Assembly: GCF_900638305.1 (NCBI RefSeq) | Contig: NZ_LR134506.1 | Span: 1,364,001-1,428,000, forward strand | Reading direction: 5' to 3' | DNA from: Porphyromonas cangingivalis | GTDB taxonomy: Bacteria; Bacteroidota; Bacteroidia; Bacteroidales; Porphyromonadaceae | DNA length: 64,000 nt | Part shown: positions 60,965 to 64,000 of the stretch, piece by piece | Numbering within the stretch: the first letter of the stretch is position 1 | Layout: each line of letters begins with the position of its first letter | The notes under the pieces: generated by a model | The model's database searches: none | Seen by the model: the letters and a program-made list of their open reading frames with translations, nothing else | What the model was told of the DNA's origin: nothing | Program-made: the position numbers and the translations under genes

Positions 60965-63604
60965 TCAAATCTCGTCCTCACACTCCGCCCTCAAGGCCGA
61001 AATGACAGGAGAAGAGTTACCTGCATGGGTCTTCAAGAAGTCCGTGAGAAGCACCCGACCTCGGTCATCACTTTCTCCGAGTCGTCGAAGAGCGTTGAGC
61101 ATATACATGAGGAGAGAGCCTGCCGGTGCGGTCAGATCCCTCGATGCATATCGGATGAGCTCGCTCCTGAGCTGATAGCCAAGTCCTCTCTGCATCAGCA
61201 TACGCGTCATGAGGATGTATGGGATGATGGCAGCTTGCTCGGTATAGGGAGCCCCTTCTTGCCAAAGTCGTAACGTCAGATGTTCGACAAAAGGTACCTT
61301 CATCAAGAGGTGGAGACATAGTTGTTCGCTCACCTCTATATGTGGCGATTCGTGGCACATACGTAGAGCCTCGTCCATATCCAAGACATCAGGTGGGAAA
61401 ACAAGAGGAGCAAGGAGCTTCATCTCCCTCACATCCTTGCCCCACATCCGGCGAGCGAGGTCGGCATCCGAGGGGAGTGTCTGCGCAAGAGTCTGGAGAC
61501 GTGGGAGGGTGACACCGAAATTGATGCCATAATTGACGCCCTTATCCCTCATGCTCTCTGAGACGACTCCGTCCATGTTACGCCTGAACTGTACCCTCAG
61601 ACCATTAAGTGTATCCTTCCATCTGCCATCGGGATGTGGCTTGGGCGAGTCGGATACGAGGGGCAAGAACGAATACTCCCTTCCGTAGCGAAGCATCTGT
61701 TGCTCAAACGTCTCGTCATAATCCAAGCGAACATCTGCGATGCTGTCACTTCCGCTCTCTCGCACAAGTGTCATGCGAGGATTGAGAAATCCCTTGAACG
61801 GAGCGAGGCCAAGAGCTTTGTATCTTGTCGAAGCACTATGATAGAGACGCCCATCGACAGTGGTACCGTACATCTCCACAAGGGTGCGTGCCGTGTCGAT
61901 GTCTCCCGTACTCTTGATGCGCTGAATGAGACGAAGCATCTCGCCAAATGCTCCTCTCAAACGCTCATAATCCGAGATGACGACATAGAAGTGTCCATCC
62001 TCTTCTCTCAGCGACACGACACTTTCGTCGGTGTGGGCAAGGATGTATCGGGTGATGAGCGAACGGTTTTGCATATGAGCCTGCTTGAGCGGCTCGCCCT
62101 CCTTGAGCCGTGCGAGCTGGACAATAAGGCCATTGGTCATGTATCTGTCGTACTCGGCTTTGTAGGCCTCGGAGCTCGGCAGTATGCCCAAGGCGACCAT
62201 CTCGGGATCGGCTATGAAGTAGAGCGCATTGAGGTCAGCCCTTGCCTCCTCGATGGTGGAGTCGTAAGCCCCCAAGGCATCACCAGACACGCCCTCTTCG
62301 AGACGCCCCGAACCATGCCCCAGACACTCATGCAGATCCGTGTGTACGACACTTGCAATGCTGCCATACTCATACAACCTGTGGCGGACCTCTTCTCCGA
62401 GATAAAAAGCTTCGGTCGCCCCACTCCCCATGCTTGCCTCGTCAAGAGCTTGGGAGATATTGGTCAGAGTGACAGACTTAGAGCCGAAGTCGGCACGGAT
62501 GCGTTCGTCATTGGGAAGATTGATACCAAGTGGTGAAGCAGGATAAGAGTCGCCTGCAAGCATGACGACATTGATCGCCGAAGCAGACACCCCTTGAATA
62601 TCACCTTTCTTATGTACCTCATCAATGGGCGAACGTGCCTCAAATCTCGAAGCATGCTCCGCAATGAGTGCCGTGCGACGACTCCCTTCGGAGTCTACAA
62701 GCTGGACGATTCCTTCCCAGCTACCCTTGAGTCCAAGAGGGTCGGTGTATGTTTCGATGAAACCGTTGATGAAATCTATACCCGAAGGATCATTGTGACC
62801 GACCCATCGGATCGAAAACTCGTAGAAATCATCGAGGTCTCCTGTCTCGTAGTAGCGTACGAGATGGTCGATGACTGCGCGCGCCTCATCGGAGGGAGCC
62901 TTGTCCGCAGCCTTACGGAGGTGTGCGACGACTTCTTGCAGTGCCTGAGCATACATCCCTGTGGTCGAGGCCGTCTCTTCGACAATACTCCCGGAGGCAT
63001 CCTTGATCAGATGACTATTGAGACCGGGAGCGATGTGATACTTATCGGCTATACTTTCGTAATAGTCATTGGCTTCCCGAGTCGTTACCCCTTGGCCGTA
63101 AAAATTGACCGAAGAGCGTTCGATAAGTGTTTCATCATCCCCATGAGCACGACGGACGGCATCAGCTTGGGGGTCAAAGATGAAGTCAATGAGGGCTTCG
63201 AGTGAAAGTCCGGCTTCGGCAAAAACACCACGAGTGTCAGCCGAGAGTCGACCGACAGCATCGGTAAAGTAAGCCTTCGAGCACTCGGGCACAAACTTAT
63301 CTTCCCCATAATGGTGGTGCACACCGGAAGCAAACCAAACCCTGTAAGCATACGTACAGAGGGCAGGATACTCGGGATGATCGGAGCCTTTCTCATTGAT
63401 GACGAGAGCATCCAAGAGATGACGTATGGGGAGGTTGAAGCGGTGATGCTGGGCAAAGATGATGTCTCGCCCTGCGAGGGCTGCTTCTGAGAGATGATAG
63501 AGGAAGAGCTTCGTGTCCAAGGGCAAGCTATCGAAGCCCTCCACACGGTAGCGCAAGACCTCAATATCTGCAAAGCGGAATGAATATGGTGTTGTAGAAG
63601 TCAT
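60965..63604 (-). CDS. Dipeptidyl peptidase III with C-terminal helical-repeat domain
   Basis: 879 residues from the ATG at 63604 (an upstream ATG at 63685 would add 27 residues without a signal peptide). M49 zinc peptidase removing N-terminal dipeptides: the zinc site HECLGH starts at H425 and the third ligand lies in EEARAD near 452. After the peptidase (to about 650) there is an extra helical region of about 220 residues (LARRMWGKDVREMKLLAPLV) resembling the AlkD/armadillo-like repeats known in Porphyromonas DPP III. Probably cytoplasmic; it finishes breakdown of imported peptides. Confidence 0.9.
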   Translation of the reverse strand: MTSTTPYSFRFADIEVLRYRVEGFDSLPLDTKLFLYHLSEAALAGRDIIFAQHHRFNLPIRHLLDALVINEKGSDHPEYPALCTYAYRVWFASGVHHHYGEDKFVPECSKAYFTDAVGRLSADTRGVFAEAGLSLEALIDFIFDPQADAVRRAHGDDETLIERSSVNFYGQGVTTREANDYYESIADKYHIAPGLNSHLIKDASGSIVEETASTTGMYAQALQEVVAHLRKAADKAPSDEARAVIDHLVRYYETGDLDDFYEFSIRWVGHNDPSGIDFINGFIETYTDPLGLKGSWEGIVQLVDSEGSRRTALIAEHASRFEARSPIDEVHKKGDIQGVSASAINVVMLAGDSYPASPLGINLPNDERIRADFGSKSVTLTNISQALDEASMGSGATEAFYLGEEVRHRLYEYGSIASVVHTDLHECLGHGSGRLEEGVSGDALGAYDSTIEEARADLNALYFIADPEMVALGILPSSEAYKAEYDRYMTNGLIVQLARLKEGEPLKQAHMQNRSLITRYILAHTDESVVSLREEDGHFYVVISDYERLRGAFGEMLRLIQRIKSTGDIDTARTLVEMYGTTVDGRLYHSASTRYKALGLAPFKGFLNPRMTLVRESGSDSIADVRLDYDETFEQQMLRYGREYSFLPLVSDSPKPHPDGRWKDTLNGLRVQFRRNMDGVVSESMRDKGVNYGINFGVTLPRLQTLAQTLPSDADLARRMWGKDVREMKLLAPLVFPPDVLDMDEALRMCHESPHIEVSEQLCLHLLMKVPFVEHLTLRLWQEGAPYTEQAAIIPYILMTRMLMQRGLGYQLRSELIRYASRDLTAPAGSLLMYMLNALRRLGESDDRGRVLLTDFLKTHAGNSSPVISALRAECEDEI

Positions 63605-63803
63605 AAAAGTCAGAGATATTGGTATGTCCGACACGGACGATTCTGCTCGAAGACAAGCGTCAGAAGGAGCAAAAGCAAGTGACACAACCTTTTTAGATCA
63701 AGCCAAAACCCTTTCTGAAAGGGATAGATTTTGCCCAAAGAATAGGTTTCCCGAAGTCGAAACAATGTGAGTTTTAGAAAGATAAAAAAGAATGGGCTGA
63801 GAC

Positions 63804-64000
63804 TTACTCGACAGGTATAGTCTCTATACCACGTTCGTAGACTTTGAGCTCGCCCCCTTCGCCGGCATAGACAAAGACCACCTTGAGTTCGGGGTGGGTG
63901 TCAAGCACCCGGAGACTCTCCCGGAGCCCAAGAGCCATGAATGTCGTAGCCCAGGCATCAGCAAGGATACAGGTCGGAGCGATGACTGTGGCACTGAGGA
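63804..64000 (-). CDS. apbE: ApbE-like FAD:protein FMN transferase, C-terminal part
   Basis: Only the last 64 codons are in the window; the gene continues beyond 64000. The visible end contains SATVIAPTCILADAWATTF followed by MALG, the conserved C-terminal ApbE motif with the metal-binding Asp and Thr, and then a strand LKVVFVYAGEGG. ApbE proteins attach FMN to threonines of Nqr/Rnf subunits. The stop is 200 bp upstream of the DPP III start, same strand. Confidence 0.8.
   Translation of the reverse strand, partial: LSATVIAPTCILADAWATTFMALGLRESLRVLDTHPELKVVFVYAGEGGELKVYERGIETIPVE

Overview
The window looks like a chromosomal segment of a Bacteroidales bacterium, most likely a Porphyromonas or close relative (inferred from gene content; no 16S is present). 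Signs are SusC/SusD and other TonB-linked receptors, lipoproteins with lipoboxes, a hybrid sensor with an AraC output, GldA/F/G-type ABC genes, and promoters of the Bacteroidetes type (TTG, about 20 bp, TAnnTTTG) instead of Shine-Dalgarno sites. A complete succinyl-CoA to 4-hydroxybutyrate to crotonyl-CoA operon, DPP III, asparaginase and a likely peptide importer point to an anaerobic amino-acid/peptide fermenter.

Layout. 1-2.6 kb: the end of a lipoprotein gene and two family 2 glycosyltransferases (-). 2.9-8.2 kb (+): a sugar-transfer ATP-grasp gene, then the compact operon ddl / acyltransferase / nicotinamidase / DUF4494 / YggS. 8.3-21.9 kb (-): SusC, SusD, DUF4843 and PKD-like lipoproteins, then a GldA-like ATPase, a fused GldF-GldG protein and two overlapping MutS-like ATPases. 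22.8-28.0 kb (+): two collagen-like lipoproteins flanking an OmpA-family protein, the most unusual locus here. 28.6-34.5 kb (-): a TPR hybrid two-component protein and nrdD/nrdG. 35.2-38.5 kb (+): trigger factor, a secreted protein and a leucine-rich-repeat lipoprotein. 38.6-45.5 kb (-): dnaN, exonuclease, coaBC, DUF4835, recN, rlmB, ridA. 45.7-45.9 kb: two identical tRNA-Asn genes. 46.4-52.1 kb (-): abfD, a NifU-like/abfT fusion, 4hbD and sucD. 52.9-57.6 kb (-): a probable metal-uptake operon (His/Cys-rich small protein, TonB receptor, two lipoproteins). 57.9-64 kb: glyoxalase, DUF4286, an MBL-fold hydrolase, asparaginase, a two-domain DPP III and the end of an ApbE-like gene.

How the genes work together. 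The SusCD-lipoprotein set may import peptides, and DPP III and asparaginase may feed amino acids to fermentation. The sucD/4hbD/abfT/abfD operon then disposes of reductant towards crotonyl-CoA and butyrate. NrdDG supports anaerobic DNA synthesis.

Non-coding structure. Five intergenic regions carry arrays of imperfect 22-bp repeats. They fall into two sequence families, and in both the units are themselves palindromic (AAGTC-n4-GACTT and GACAGAA-n4-TTCTGTC). Several terminators share a GGCYGTGTC stem core. All functional assignments rest on reading the translated sequence; no database search was run.
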